From: Escallonia rubra
Lineage: Eukaryota; Streptophyta; Magnoliopsida; Escalloniales; Escalloniaceae
Assembly (NCBI GenBank): GCA_033065855.1
Contig: JAVXUO010001829.1
Span: forward strand, 1-64,000
Reading direction: 5' to 3'
Length of the DNA: 64,000 nt
Below are positions 23,227 to 35,209 of this stretch, piece after piece (position 1 is the stretch's first letter; each line of letters starts with the position of its first letter). Under the pieces are notes generated by a model. It saw only the letters and a program-made list of their open reading frames with translations, searched no databases and was not told where the DNA came from. The translations under genes and the position numbers were made by a program.

Positions 23227-23278
23227 CCAGTAATCTTGGAATCATCAAAATAATGAATCTAGACTTTTAAAGTCAACA

Positions 23279-24936
23279 AGTACATCTGTGATATGAGTAA
23301 CTATTGGTGCGGAAGTTTAGATGGGAGGAAAATTTTACACTGGATAAGTTGGGACCAGTGGGGGGATGGGATTTAAGAAGATTAAAGCTTTAAATTTGGC
23401 TTATTGGCAAAACAAGCATATAGACTAGCCACATCACCAGACTCCCTGATGTCACATACATTGAAAGCAAACTACTATTCAACGGAGATTTTTTCAAGGC
23501 ACAAGCTGGTAACAAACCATCGTTAATGTGAAGAAGTATATTGGAAGCATGAAAGGTAGTGGAAGAAGCATGTTCACAATGGAGAATTGGGAATGGAAGG
23601 AAAACAAAATTTTGGAATAAATGTTGGCTCCCATGTCTTTGCACATTCAAAGTTCAATCCCCAATGAAAATACTAAATGGAGATGCCATGTTAAAGGTAA
23701 ACAATCCCACAATTCGAAGAAAAATATGGTTTATAACATCTTTTGGCAACATGAAGTTAGCACCATCCTTCAAATACCGCTAAGCACGGGTTGGAATGAA
23801 GACAAACTTGTCTAGCACTCTGATGGAAAAGGAAGTTTTTCTGTTAAAAGTGCTTATCATTTCATCACGGATCAACAGTTGCACAAGAGGAAAGAAATCT
23901 CAATGGAAGAGGCAGGTATGAGTCTTGGTAAAAACCGGAACTTTATTTGGAATGCTCGCATACCAAATAAGGCTAAAGTATTTGGATAGCCGACATGCAA
24001 TGATATCTTACCAACGGCAGTAAAATTGAAAAAAGACAAATCACCGTGGAGGATGACTGCAAAATATGTGGTAAGGAGGGGAAAACTTGTTCCATGTGTT
24101 AAGATTATGTTCTTTTGCTAGACAGGTGTGGGCATTAACCTCTTATAATCTGTATAAGGAAAGTGTTTGTGGTGAATCAGTTTTCGAGTGGTGGTTGGAG
24201 GCATGGAAATGTGGGAAGAAAGAAAAATTTAAACTAATGGTCATGCTATGTTGGTGTTTGTGGACTAATAAGAATGAAGTTTGCTTCAAGGGAGCTCATC
24301 TAGATGCATTGAACTAGATTCATGAGCTTAACTGCAGCTGGAGATGTTCCATAAAGTAATTACCAGATCAAAAGTGACGAGAAACCAGCTTCAAGTCCAG
24401 TGGTTTCCTCCCCCCAAAGGTGCGTACCAAATAAATTTCGATGGGGTTATTGTCGCAGAAGATCGGGCTATTGGAATTGGAATTGGAATTGTTGTAAGAG
24501 ATTACCTGAGATATTTTCTACAGAGGTGCTTTATACGCGGGTTTTTCTAAATAGGTTGAAGATCAATTTCAGCCAGGGTTGAAATATTAGCTGCTTTTCC
24601 CATCATGGAATTTGAAATTGAGTGTGGATTTCGTGATGTAGTAGTGGAAGGTGATTCAGCGTCAAATCATCAATCTATCGAAAGTATTGGGGAAGATATG
24701 TCAAGGCTAGCAGTCCTGATTGATGACACAAAGAAGATGTTTGCCTTCTTTCGATCTGGCAAAATTGCGTGAGCCTAAAGAACCGGCAATCATGTCGCGC
24801 ATGGACTAGTAAAATATGCTCGCATTCATTGTGTAATTTGGATGAATGAAGCACCTGGTTTTATAATGTCGGAGATCCTCAAAGATGTACCCTACCTAGA
24901 ATGAATAAAATCGTCTTTTCATCAGGAAAAAAAAAG
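23279..24936 (+). mobile_element. L1-type LINE fragment, part 2 (C-terminal ORF2)
   Basis: It resumes the LINE text interrupted at 12431. It includes a WISWDQWGDG-like stretch, RIGNGRKTKFWNKCWLP (about 23585), the zf-RVT region with CWCLWTNKNEVCFKGAHLDALN (about 24250-24316), and an RNase H-type C-terminus with YQINFDGVI and GIGIVVRDY (about 24420-24510). Many stops are present. The copy ends in a short poly-A at about 24927-24936. No target duplication was found, which fits 5' truncation and age. Confidence 0.85.
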
Positions 24937-26047
24937 GTCTAAAATTTTCAAAATAGTAATGACCTTTATTATGTAAGAACAATGGCAAAAAGGTGCTCGA
25001 TGCCTATTTTGCTTAAAGATCTAATTTTTGGAAAATATTAAGCATAATGCTATTAAATTATGTTTTGCATGGTCCAAGATGGATTTATTAGTGTGTTGGA
25101 GGATGTACAACTAATACGATCTACAATAATAATTATCTTAACTAATGAAGCACACAAACAATGACAAATTCATGTACTCTTACGGCATCTCAAGCCAACA
25201 AAACATCACAATAATCTCAACATGTGAGCAATAATAAACTGAAAAAAGTTAACATCTTCGCTGCAAAAATAGCCCAAGAACAGTCAGATTTGCACCAATG
25301 GACGCCTACAAGCTGCTTTGTTGGACTAGTTGAATTTAAAAGACACCATACTTACTCATGATTTGGATAGAGTTATTCCAAGCGCCATCTAGAAAACAAG
25401 CTTTCAAACAATTACAAGAATCTTAATAAGTCATAGATGAGCCACGACAAGACCACCGAATGACGAATGAGTAACATTGTGTCACCGGTCACCACCTTCA
25501 TCGGCACACTCAACCCAGTTAAAAACCTGTAATCCCCAAATAAACACCATATATTAATGAATTTGCGCCTTTCTTGCACCATTAACATAACCAAACCAAG
25601 AAGCAGCAAATATGTCACATTTGACCACTGTCGGGAACACTACCACCATCACCAAGTTTATCCTAACCATCGCATCAACCGCATGTGGATCGACATAATC
25701 TAAGAAAACACAAACTAAGAATAAAAAACAAAATCCTCACAAGGAAGGATGACCCTGTCTGGACACTTGCCAAGGGGGGAAAGCCCTAATGACACGAGGA
25801 GAAGGGTCAAACCCCCCCCCCCCCCCCCTCCCTTCATTCCTTCTTGTCAATAATGGCTAGGCTGAGGAAAAAATGACCAATTAAACTAAGATTTTTTTAG
25901 TAAAATCCCTATAGTCAAGGTGTAATGACCACCTTAGCATATGTGTAAATTAGTTCCTACTAAGGGGCCTCAGGGTCAACGTAAATCCACTATGTATGAG
26001 AAGTAAACTGACCCCTTATTCATAGCCACTGTGGAGTATGTCTTAAC
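24937..26047. other. intergenic, no gene seen
   Basis: Spacer DNA containing a C-run at about 25809-25828. No convincing open frame or repeat boundary was found. Confidence 0.5.
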
Positions 26048-26592
26048 TGTTAGAACTATTTCATTCATCTTGACCCCATAATCAAGATCATTAGAATCTT
26101 ACAATAGCATAAACATAAGAACAATAGGGTTAGGAACTCACTGAAATCGAAGGAAGCCATAGATTACCAAGAGCTTTATTCCAATGATAAAAGAACACCA
26201 AGATGCAGAAGAGAACGTATCTCCTTTGGTATTGATCTTCACTGCTCTTTTCTATTCTTTATGATGGAATAGAGTGGAGTATTTTTTTCTTTAGTCTAGG
26301 AGGCAAAAGAGTGGCCACACATTATGATACCCTAACCTCGAAGAAGAAGAAATATTTATATAGAGAGAGTAGTGGGATCAACCCTAAAGCCTGTCAAATC
26401 TCAACCGTCCATCAAAGTTAAGAGATTAAGGTCTATAAGCCCTTTATACACTATAAACCATTAGTGTATTGGATGCTAAATTAAATAGGCCCATAATGTT
26501 ATTTAGTCAATTTAATTAATTAATGTTCAAGTCAAATAAATAGTCAACAATAGTATGAGCCGTTAATTGGATTGGACCGATCAAATCCAACA
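26048..26592 (-). repeat. 3' LTR of second copia element
   Basis: 545 bp with minus-strand ends TGTTGGATTTGATC...TCTAACA. It matches 32141-32694 with a small number of substitutions and short indels. A minus-strand TATA-like stretch (CTCTATATAAATATTTC, about 26350-26366) may be its promoter. A purine tract (AAGTGGGAGAA) lies just upstream on the minus strand. Confidence 0.92.
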
Positions 26593-27309
26593 TTCTCCCA
26601 CTTGGCCAAGGGTTATACTAAGGTTAATGTCATAAGTTTTGACATAACGAAATTGAACAAAACATCCCGTAAGTTAGGCCAAATCTAACAAAAAAAAATA
26701 CTAAAATGAATTGAAGATAGTATATGTGCCTCTCAACGCCACAGCACCGTTTTCCGGTTACAATCTCAGAACTTTTGCCAAATATGACAGTCAAACAACT
26801 TAATAAACATGAACTGCATTGTTCCATAATAAATAACAATATGAAGACGTTCATGTGATCCTTACATGAGTGTTTGTTTCATAATACTTCAAATGTGCAC
26901 TTTTAACTAGAAGTAACAAACCATAATCATAATATCCAGAATCCATAACATAAGGTGATCACGAAATAAATGTCTCAAATCAAAATACCATCATCAAAAG
27001 GAAAAGCTATCAACCAAACCCATGCTAGCAATATGTTCTCTAAAGAGACTGGATGGTTAGCCTTTCGTCGTGGAATCCGCTAACATAGCAGTAGTATTGA
27101 TATGCTGAATAGACAATATGTGATTCTTAATTATATCTCTCACAACGAGGTACTTAATCAATAATCTTAAAGGTGTCTACACACCTTGCATAATCAAAAT
27201 CAAATTAACCAATAACCTCAAGGTTATCTGACTTCTTATAGGTAAGCATGAAATCCTTGGTACCCTGTAAGTAGCATATGACTTTCTCGGCTGCTTTCCA
27301 ATGACTCAT
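26593..27309 (-). pseudogene. deleted RNase H remnant and 3' untranslated part of second copia element
   Basis: Minus-strand text after the RT frame gives AAEKVICYLQGTKDF, then FDFDYARCVDTFK, then jumps to EYLVVRDIIKNHILSIQHINTTAMLADSTTKG. In intact relatives the RNase H core with the AEAE-type catalytic block lies between these segments. Here it is absent, consistent with an internal deletion of a few hundred bases. Confidence 0.7.
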
Positions 27310-28452
27310 TCATGGGTTTATTTGGTAACGTCCAAGCATGCCAACAATATACGCTATATCTGGGTGAGTACAGACTTGAGCATACATGAGACTCCCTATT
27401 GCTGATGTGTAAGGAATACGCTCTATTTCGTCTTGCTCCAGTTGGTTCCTAGGACATTGTAGCAAACTAAATTTGTCACCCTTAACAACAGGGGCAACAA
27501 TGGGAGCACACTTATGCATATTGTATCTTTTCAGAACCTTATCAATATAGGCTCTTGGGGACAATCCCAATATTCCACGAGACCTATCTCGGTGAATCTC
27601 AATGTCTATAACGTAAGAGGCCTCTCCAAGATCTTTGATATCAAAATTCTTAGACAGAAAATTTTTGGTCTCATGCAACATATGCATATTAGTACTAGCA
27701 AGTAAGATATCATCTACATACAAAACTAGAATGATAAACTTACTCCCTCTGATCTTTAGGTATATACATTGATCCACTGCATTTTCTTTAAAGCTAAATT
27801 TACTAATCACATCATGGAACTTAAGATACCATTGTCTAGAGGCTTGCTTTAATCCGTATATGGATTTCTTCAACTGACATTTCATATGTTCCTTACCTTT
27901 AACCATAAACCCTTCTGGTTACGTCATATAGACATTTTCATGCAAGTCGCCATTAAGAAATGCAGTCTTTACATCCATTTGATGTAGCTCTAAATAATAA
28001 TGAGCCACTAAAGCCATGACTATTCGAAAGGAATCTTTTTTCGACACATGAGAAAATGTTTCATTATAATATATTCCCTCTCTTTGAGTGAAACCTTTAG
28101 CGACGAGTCTAGCCTTGTATCTTTCGACATTACCTTTATGATCTAGCTTAATTTTGTAGATCCATTTACAGCCTACAGCTTTGGCCCCTTCGGGCAAGTC
28201 AACAAGGTCTCAAACTTCATTTATTTTCATTGACTCTAACTCATCTTTCATGGCCTCAAGCCATTGAGTTGAGTGATCGCTCATAATAGCTTCTTTAAAG
28301 GATGTAGGATCATTTCCTATGCCTAGATTATAGTCAGCCTCATCTAGGTACACAATAGAGTCATCAGAGATGGATGTCTGTCTCTCTCTTCCTGACCTTC
28401 GAAGAGGTTGCTCATTAGCAGGAATTAGAGCAGGATCCATAATAGGAGGCAC
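27310..28452 (-). pseudogene. copia reverse transcriptase of second element
   Basis: Three collinear frames (28452-28210, 28197-27919, 27906-27310), separated by single stops or shifts, cover the whole RT: MKDELESMKINEVWDL-like start, GCKWIYKIKLDHKGNVERYK, LHQMDVKTAFLNGDLHE, KKSIYGLKQASRQWYLKF, the active site LYVDDILLAS, and MYAQVCTHPDIAY near the end. The catalytic YVDD box is intact. Only a few lesions separate the pieces, consistent with youth. Confidence 0.9.
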
Positions 28453-28542
28453 ATCATTAGGTACTACCTCGGGTGCATCGTTATCTTCTAGATGAGGTAA
28501 TGACGCACCAACCTTTTGGATAACAGGAATAGAAATATGATC

Positions 28543-30019
28543 CTAAATTTTCTCAAGGTTTATTATTCTTGGTGTACTACTCCCACTATACTCAGAATCT
28601 TCAAAAAATACTGCATGCCTAGTTTTAACAATTCTAGTGGTATGTGCTAGACAGTAAAATCTGAAACCCTTAGACTTTTCAGGGTAACCTATAAAATGAC
28701 AACTTATGGTCTTGGGATCGAGTTTCTTATTATGTAGATTGTAGACTTTTGCTTCAGCTAAACAGCCCCACACATGAAAATATTAAACTTGGTTTCCTCT
28801 GTATCCACAATTCAAAAGGTGTTTTAGGCACAGACTTACTAGGAACCCTGTTAAGAATATGCACAGCTGTTTTAAGTGCTTCAACCCACAAAAATTCTGG
28901 TAGAGTGCTTTGGCATATCATACTTCGTACCATATCCATGAGGGTACGATTTCGCCGTTCAGCTACGCCATTTTGCTAGGGTGTACCTGGCATTGTATAC
29001 TGAGCAATGATACCACATTCTTCCAAATACAAGGCAAAAAGACTAGGGTTACGACCCGTTTCAGAGAATTTTCCCTAATATTCTTTGCCTTTGTCAGATC
29101 TTACAACTTTAATCTTTAGGTCGAGTTGATTTTCAACTTCGGCTTTGTAAGTCTTAAACATGGCAAGTGAGTCAGATTTTTCATGAATGAGGTAAACATA
29201 TCCATAACGAGAATAGTCGTCAATAAAGGTGATAAAGTATCTATGACCACTCAAACCCAGTGTAGGAAAAGGTCCACAAATGTCAGTGTGGATAACCTTT
29301 AAAAGTCCCGTGCTTCGAGTGGCACCACGTTTATTGCTTTTTACAAATTTTCCTTTAATACATTCAATACATGAGTCAAAATTTGATAAATCTAAAGAAT
29401 GAAGAATTACAACCTTAATGAGGTGTTCCATTCTGCCTCGTGATATGTGACATGGACGTTCATGCCACAATTTAGCGGAATTTTCATTTTCTCTTTTTCT
29501 CTTACCACAAGTTTTAACAACTACATCATTCACGTTCATTATTTTTAAGGATTTAGTAAAAGAAGCATTCAAAAGTAATTTGTAGAGGTTTCCCTCCAAC
29601 AAACCAGAACCAATAACTCTAGAGTAAAGAAAAAGAGAGAAGCATTTATCCTCAAACTTAAAGGAATATCCATAAGCGTCAAGTCTAGAAACATAAATAA
29701 GGTTTCTAGTCATACTGGGAACATAAACAGTATCAACTAAATCCAATTTGAAGCCACTCTCCAAAACTAAACGAAGAGTGCCTACAACTTCAACTTGAGC
29801 TTTCTCTCCATTTCCTACTAGAACATTACGGTCCCCTTTGTTTAACTTCTTCACAGAAAGAAATCTCAGCAATAAATTAGTTATGTGCACAGTTGCACCT
29901 GTGTCAACCCAGCATGTATTTAAATGAGCATCAACTGTATAAGACTCATAACAAACGCAAATAGATAAATTACCTTTTTTTTCCAACCACTCTCTGAATT
30001 TATGACATTCTTTCATCAT
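28543..30019 (-). pseudogene. copia protease and integrase of second element
   Basis: The 314-codon frame (30019-29075) starts at the zinc knuckle and includes the protease active site WVDTGATVHIT at about residues 37-47, with the catalytic DTG intact. It continues through the pre-integrase segment (KLWHERPCHISRGRMEHL) and the integrase zinc site (CIECIKGK), then HTDICGPF, FIDDYSRYGYVYLI and VRSDKGKEY. After a stop, [11 protein letters not shown] (about 28950) supplies the catalytic Glu, followed by [12 protein letters not shown] and CHFIGYPEKSKGFRFY (28773-28543). The D, D, E triad is present, but stops at about 29075 and 28755 disrupt it. Confidence 0.88.
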
Positions 30020-30866
30020 ATGTCATTTATCTTTACAAAAGTGACACCTGAGACCAGAAGAACCCTTAGTACCAGAAAAGCTTGCCTTGTCAATTTTGGT
30101 TACAAAAGCACTTTTATTCCCTTGCACGCTACCTTTGCCAAATTTCTTACATTTTCCTTTTCCTTTAGATGGACCAGTTATGGTAATGTGAGCACTATCA
30201 GGTTGTTCAGACTTTAGCCTCTCTTCTTCTTGGACACGCATGGAAATCAACTCGTTCATCTTCCACTTCTCTTTCTGCGTGTTATAGTTAATCTTAAAAG
30301 GACCAAACTGTGCAGGAAGGGAAGTCATAATAAAGTGCACGAAAAAACCTTAAGAGATTTCCATGTCCAAGCCTTTTAGTTGAGAAGCCATATCATTCAT
30401 CTGTAAAATATGCTCACGAACACCGTTGAATCGACTGTACTTGAGCATAACCATTTTAGTGATGAGAGTAGTAGCATGTGCCTTGGAAGAATCCTGAAAC
30501 TGCTCTTCAATATAAGCAAGGTACAACTTAGCATTATATGAGTCAGGAATGGCTCCCGCGAATAGCAATCATTAGGGATATGCGGTTGGAACGCTCCCAC
30601 TTTTCATAAGTCGTATTTTGCTCAGTAGAGCTTTCAGCCATAACGGCAGCAGGTGCGTCACCCCATAAAGCATAATCCAAATCCATAACTCCGAGAATTA
30701 TGCTAATATGTTCTTTCCATTTTCTAAAATTGGTGCCACTCAGATATTCAATAGAGGAAAGATAACCAGTAATTGCAGCAGGACTATACCCTAAATAATA
30801 ACAATAATCATGCACGTTAGTACAGAAAATCCACATGATGAAAATAATTAGTTCATCATTTAACAT
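30020..30866 (-). pseudogene. copia gag of second element
   Basis: Broken Gag in three frames: 30866-30543 with YLSGTNFRKWKEHISIILG, 30568-30350 with QFQDSSKAHATTLITKMVML, and 30340-30023 with FKINYNTQKEKWKMNELI. It ends in the zinc knuckle CHFCKDK-stop-HMMKEC, where a stop codon replaces the conserved Gly. The knuckle Cys and His residues themselves are intact. Confidence 0.85.
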
Positions 30867-32125
30867 AATAATATAAATTGGGGGATAAACAATTTATTTA
30901 TATGAAAAATGTAAATACACAAAACATTTTCCAAAAGGAAAGATTAACATATCACTTATAACCTTCCGTTGGGCCGATTATTAACATACAAGTGTTTTTC
31001 TACTCTTAACAATTTGGAAATCATTAGAAGCAACATGAGCACGAATTATATCACCGTTGGGCAGAAAATAATTTGACCCATGCAACTTATTATTTCATTT
31101 CTTTCCGCTTAAAAATTAAAATATAATCTTACGTTGGGCCGATTAATATTTTAAATTAATAAGCGTAACGTGATGTGGTTTTATCATTATCTCAATTTAT
31201 AAAAGACAATAAACTTCTGTTGGGCCACTTATTGCCAAAATAAGTAAGAACCACTAATTATTTCAAGTTCATTATTGCAGTCTAAACATGCCAAACGAAG
31301 CATAAGGTTTTAGCATGATCTCGTAATTTTAGACTAATTCTTGCAATTATAATAATATTGGCACGTTATATTCATCAGTATCCCATAATATAAGCCAATA
31401 TTAAAGTACGTATATTATCAATAATAACATATCAAATAAACAATTTCAATATGAATATAATATTAAGTGACTTTGTAAATTTTATTTTACAAGGCCCAAT
31501 TAAAATACACAGGCGCTTTTGAAAACCCATTTTTAAAAATGGCCAAAACAGACCCAAATCAGCACCTACAAGGCCAGTTTTCTTAAGTAGCCAAACAGGC
31601 CAAATCATGGAGCTACAGGCCCAAATTTAAATGACCAAAAAACCCAATCCGTTAGCCTGAAGACCATTTAACAGGCCATTTAACAGGCCTCCTACAGCCC
31701 AATTTTGCTGCAGACAGCAGCCCCTTTAACAGGCCTTTTACTGCCCAATTTTTCTGTAGACAGCAGGCCCTTTAACAGGCCTTTTACGGCCCAATTTACT
31801 GAGCTATTTAACACAGCCCAAAACAAGCCTAAGTCTGGCCTTTCGGCCCAGTTATGCTAGGCTACATAACAGGCCTAAGTCTGGCCTTTTGGCCCAATCT
31901 TGCGGGCCAATATTTAAGTCCGAACAACAGGCCAGGTCACAGGCCAAAAAAATTCAGCCTACTAATCTGGGCAATGCCACAGGCCCAAATGCATAACAAA
32001 GTAATCTGGGAACCTACCCGCCCCTTTTTTTTGTTTTGTTTTTCTCACTTTAACGTTAAGCAAAGTTCTTCAAATATTCAAGAATTTTGAAGGGAAAATT
32101 CTATGTTCATGCAATTGATTAACAT
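30867..32125 (-). other. 5' leader of second copia element with repeated motifs
   Basis: The leader is unusually long, about 1.2 kb between PBS and gag. In plus-strand reading, 30960-31260 repeats a 'cgttgggccgattatt' motif about four times, and 31640-31960 repeats 'aacaggccttttactgcccaattt'. No protein is encoded. Confidence 0.7.
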
Positions 32126-32139
32126 GGCTCTGATACCAC
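32126..32139 (-). other. primer-binding site of second copia element
   Basis: The minus strand reads TGGTATCAGAGCC directly after the LTR end, matching the initiator tRNA-Met type PBS. Confidence 0.9.
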
Positions 32140-32140
32140 A

Positions 32141-32694
32141 TGTTAAAAATATTTCATTCATCTTGACCTCATAATCAAGATATTAGAATCTTACAATAGC
32201 ATAAATATAAGAACAATAGGGTTACGAACTCACCGGAATGGAAGGAAGTCATAGATTAGTAAAAGCTTTATTCCAATAATAAAAGAACGACAAGATGCGG
32301 AAGCGAACGTATCCTCTTTGGTATTGATCTTCACTACTATTCTCTATTCTTTATGATGGAATAGAGTGGCGTATTTTTTTCTTTAGTTTAGGAGGCAAAA
32401 GAGTGGCCAAACATTATGATACCCCTAACCTCCAAGAAGAAGAAATATTTATATAAAAAGAATAGTGAGATCAACCCTAAAGCCTGCGAAATCTCAACCG
32501 TCCATCAAAGTTAAGAGATTAGGGTCTATAAGCCTTTTATACACTATAAATCATTAGTGTATTGGATGCTAAATTAAATAGGCCCATAATATAATTTAGC
32601 CAATTTAATTAATTAATATTCAAGTCAAATAAATAGTCAACAATAATATGACCCGTTAAGCCACTTAATTGGATTGGACCGATCAAATCCAACA
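32141..32694 (-). repeat. 5' LTR of second copia element
   Basis: 554 bp. Compared with the partner LTR it has small indels near the outer end (for example an extra GTTAAGCC-like segment near 32653-32666) and scattered substitutions. Confidence 0.92.
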
Positions 32695-32699
32695 TTAAC

Positions 32700-33513
32700 A
32701 ACGTTCTCGTGTGGACACCAGCCTTCAAGTGGGACGTTAAATTACATCAAGACCGACGCAACAAATGACTCAATCTCGAAGATGGGAATTTTTGGATGTA
32801 GGCATGAGGTGTGACAAATGACATAAGGTAGTACCTTATGTATCTGCCTTTGATATCATCATCTTAAGTATGGGTCAAATTCAAAAGCATTTTTTATAGA
32901 GAAATAAGCCCAGCGGGTACTAGTAGAACACATGTTCCTCATTCCTGGCCAATTGGGGATATACATCTCATCATTAAGAAAAAATGGCTACTTTGGTTAG
33001 AGCAAAGCTACAGTCTGCTGATCAAAGGGGAAAAATAAAATGCCAAGCATTCTAAGAGGAAAAAAAAGAATTTACGGAGCGTATAGGATTAGGTGTTGCG
33101 TATTGATTTCACTGTGATAAAGTTCTCAAATAAAATAAACCATAACTTGGTAACTTTGTTTACTCTCATTAGTTCATGATTCGTGTTGGGGTGCAGAAGG
33201 ATTACCAAGAGCTGAACACTTCCTTTGGCTCACATGTTAAGAGTGAATCTGCTAAAAATGAATTGAAACGGCAAAGGAACGTAACTCCTATTGTAGAATG
33301 CATCACTGCCCTGGTAACTTTTTTTAGTCTGAAATAAGTTCATGATGAAGGGATGCTGACATTAGCAAATGGTGGACTAGTTTCTGGAGATTGGAACGAT
33401 TACCAATAGCTTAGCACTTCCTTTAGCTTGACGTCAAGATATTATTTTAATTTTAAATTCAAAATCAATGCTCTTCAAGCTTCAATAAATTTTTAATCTC
33501 TTATATATTGTAT
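32700..33513. other. intergenic, no gene seen
   Basis: No recognisable coding or repeat structure. 33180-33440 contains two similar phrases ('gattaccaagagctgaacacttcctttggct' and 'gattaccaatagcttagcacttcctttagct'), suggesting an old local duplication. Confidence 0.4.
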
Positions 33514-33830
33514 TACTTTAGCCGTCCTAAAATATTTGATCTTGTTTAACTTGCACGTTTATTTATGATATGAGTCATATTTTATGAGTTACTCATTATA
33601 TCCCAAGAGAGAGAGAGAGAGAGAGGGACGCAGAAGAAAATAAGTCAAAAGAGAGAAAATGAATTGGTAGACGATTGGATGTAAAGAGAGAAAATAGAAT
33701 AAAATAAGTATAAAAAAGATAACAATAGAAAAAATACAAATAAAATCTTTCTTAATCTGAAAAGTTATCAATTTTTTTTTAAATAGCCCAAAAAGAAAAT
33801 ATATTCAATTTTAGGAGGAAGAGAATAGTA
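33514..33830 (+). mobile_element. Stowaway-like MITE copy B
   Basis: It begins TACTTTAGCCGTCCTAAAAT and ends ATTTTAGGAGGAAGAGAATAGTA, a degenerate inverted pair matching Stowaway-type ends with TA target. Internally it has 'tttaacttgcacgtttatt', 'tatatcccaagagagagag' and 'gtcaaaagagagaaaatg', shared with copies at 484-720 and 56832-57020. Confidence 0.6.
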
Positions 33831-34451
33831 TTATATAGATATATAATATGCTAATCATATGTATTTCCTATAAGTTGAACCACTAAAATCTTGCACATCT
33901 AGTATGTGTCACATGAAATAGTGTAAAATGGCTTGTTTTGACAGCTTGCAAATTTTTTTTACGTAGTTGGAGTCCATCCACCTCAGCCTACGCCGATTCA
34001 GAAGAACATTTGAGTTGAGAAATTGTGTCAGTAGCCATTTCTGTGTTAGAATATGTGCACATAAGGAACTTGTTGACGAATACAGGTTTTAAAAATTACC
34101 AGCCAATACTTTCGACAATTCTAGATATTGTCAATATTAAAAGGCTATTTTGGTTATGGCAGAGTTAGCCTTAGTGCACAATGTCCTAAAATTAACATGG
34201 TCAACGTCAGTTTAAATTTTTATTTTTACTAAAAAAATTATTGTGCTTTTTGTATACTAGAGTTAACCATCAGTTGTCAATAAGGGCGGATCCAAAAAGT
34301 CAACTCGGGGGGGGGGGGGGGGGGCAAAAGGCATAAAAAAATGGATGGCTAACATAAAAAAATTCAACTTCGCATAAAACATTAAAACTAGAAATAATTC
34401 ATTAAGGTTTCACAAAAACAAGAAAGCATAAGTAACTCTATATATCGATGA

Positions 34452-34610
34452 TCAAAGTAGAACTTGGGGTTTTTTATAGTCACGAAAGTCATCAATGACC
34501 GAGTTTATAGTAAACGTCTCCACAATATCTCTCTTAATGTGCACAATCAAAGAATCCGTGAGAAAATCATCATCCATCTTATTTCCGAGTTGAGTTTTGA
34601 CCATCTTCAT
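34452..34610 (-). pseudogene. C-terminus of hAT transposase (ZMYM1-like)
   Basis: The 52-residue minus-strand tail reads MKMVKTQLGNKMDDDFLTDS and continues with an IVHIKRDIVETF and IDDFRDYKK segment. This matches the end of the hAT dimerisation region in plant ZMYM1-like transposases. A preceding frame supplies TERAF, the conserved start of this motif, one frameshift away. The catalytic domain and zinc finger are gone. Confidence 0.8.
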
Positions 34611-35209
34611 ATATAACCAAAAATGCTCTTTCAGTATAGTGATTTAAATGCAGAATAAATTACTCATTTGACTACTAATCATTTAATTTTACTATTCACA
34701 TTAATTTATTTAACTTGATAAGATTAGTTAACAACAAATTATTAATCTTGCATTAAAGAAGTTTAACTCTTACGCTGTAAATGTAGTACTAATGTGATAT
34801 TAATTGTACGAGTGCTATAAGTTAACAAATTATAAGAATTTAAATTAAAAAAAAAACATTAACCTTGATCAATTTGCGTAATCTGGAGAATTGGAATTTG
34901 GAACTTGGAAGAATAAAGATGGAGCGAGAAGAAGAAAACTATGCCAAACGAAGAAAGATATTTTAACATAATAGAAATACGTAGAAAGTATACATATGCA
35001 TCTCAATTCTCTCTCACCTTCTCAGGCGATGAGAGCACTTGTTCTCCCCTAATTCTTTAGGGCTTTCCTTTATCCTCTGTTATCCTCTTAAACCCAAATT
35101 CCTTCTTCCTTCTCATAGTAAATCCCTTTTTCTGCTCGGGTGCTCTATTTTTTTCCAATGGGCTGTGTTGTTTTTGCAGGTACTTGAACTGAAGGATTAG
35201 CCAATAGAA

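Larger units (their letters stand above)
12432..23278 (-). mobile_element. Sirevirus-like Ty1/copia LTR retrotransposon
   Basis: This is a complete but inactive element read on the minus strand: 5' LTR 20577-23278 (enlarged by a nested insertion), tRNA-Met-type PBS, gag, protease, integrase, RT, RNase H, then an extra ORF region before the 3' LTR at 12432-13566. The LTR ends are TG...CA, and the element is flanked by the 5-bp duplication AGTAC (12427-12431 and 23279-23283). The domain order (integrase before RT) is that of Ty1/copia. The additional coding region after RNase H is characteristic of the Sirevirus lineage. All ORFs carry stops or frameshifts. It inserted into a LINE. Confidence 0.93.
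20577..23278 (-). repeat. 5' LTR of Sirevirus-like element, split by a nested insertion
   Basis: It aligns with the LTR at 12432-13566 from 20577 to 21664 and again from 23227 to 23278. The intervening 21665-23226 is a foreign insert. A TATA-like promoter of the retroelement was not pinned down. Confidence 0.9.
26048..32694 (-). mobile_element. Ty1/copia LTR retrotransposon, RNase H-deleted
   Basis: This is a 6.6-kb minus-strand element with LTRs at 26048-26592 and 32141-32694, flanked by the duplication TTAAC (26043-26047 and 32695-32699). Order on the minus strand: 5' LTR, PBS, a 1.2-kb leader, gag, protease, integrase, RT, RNase H remnant, PPT, 3' LTR. The LTRs are very similar, so insertion is relatively recent. 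Gag, integrase and RT carry stops, and RNase H is mostly missing, so the copy could move only if helped by another element. Confidence 0.93.
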
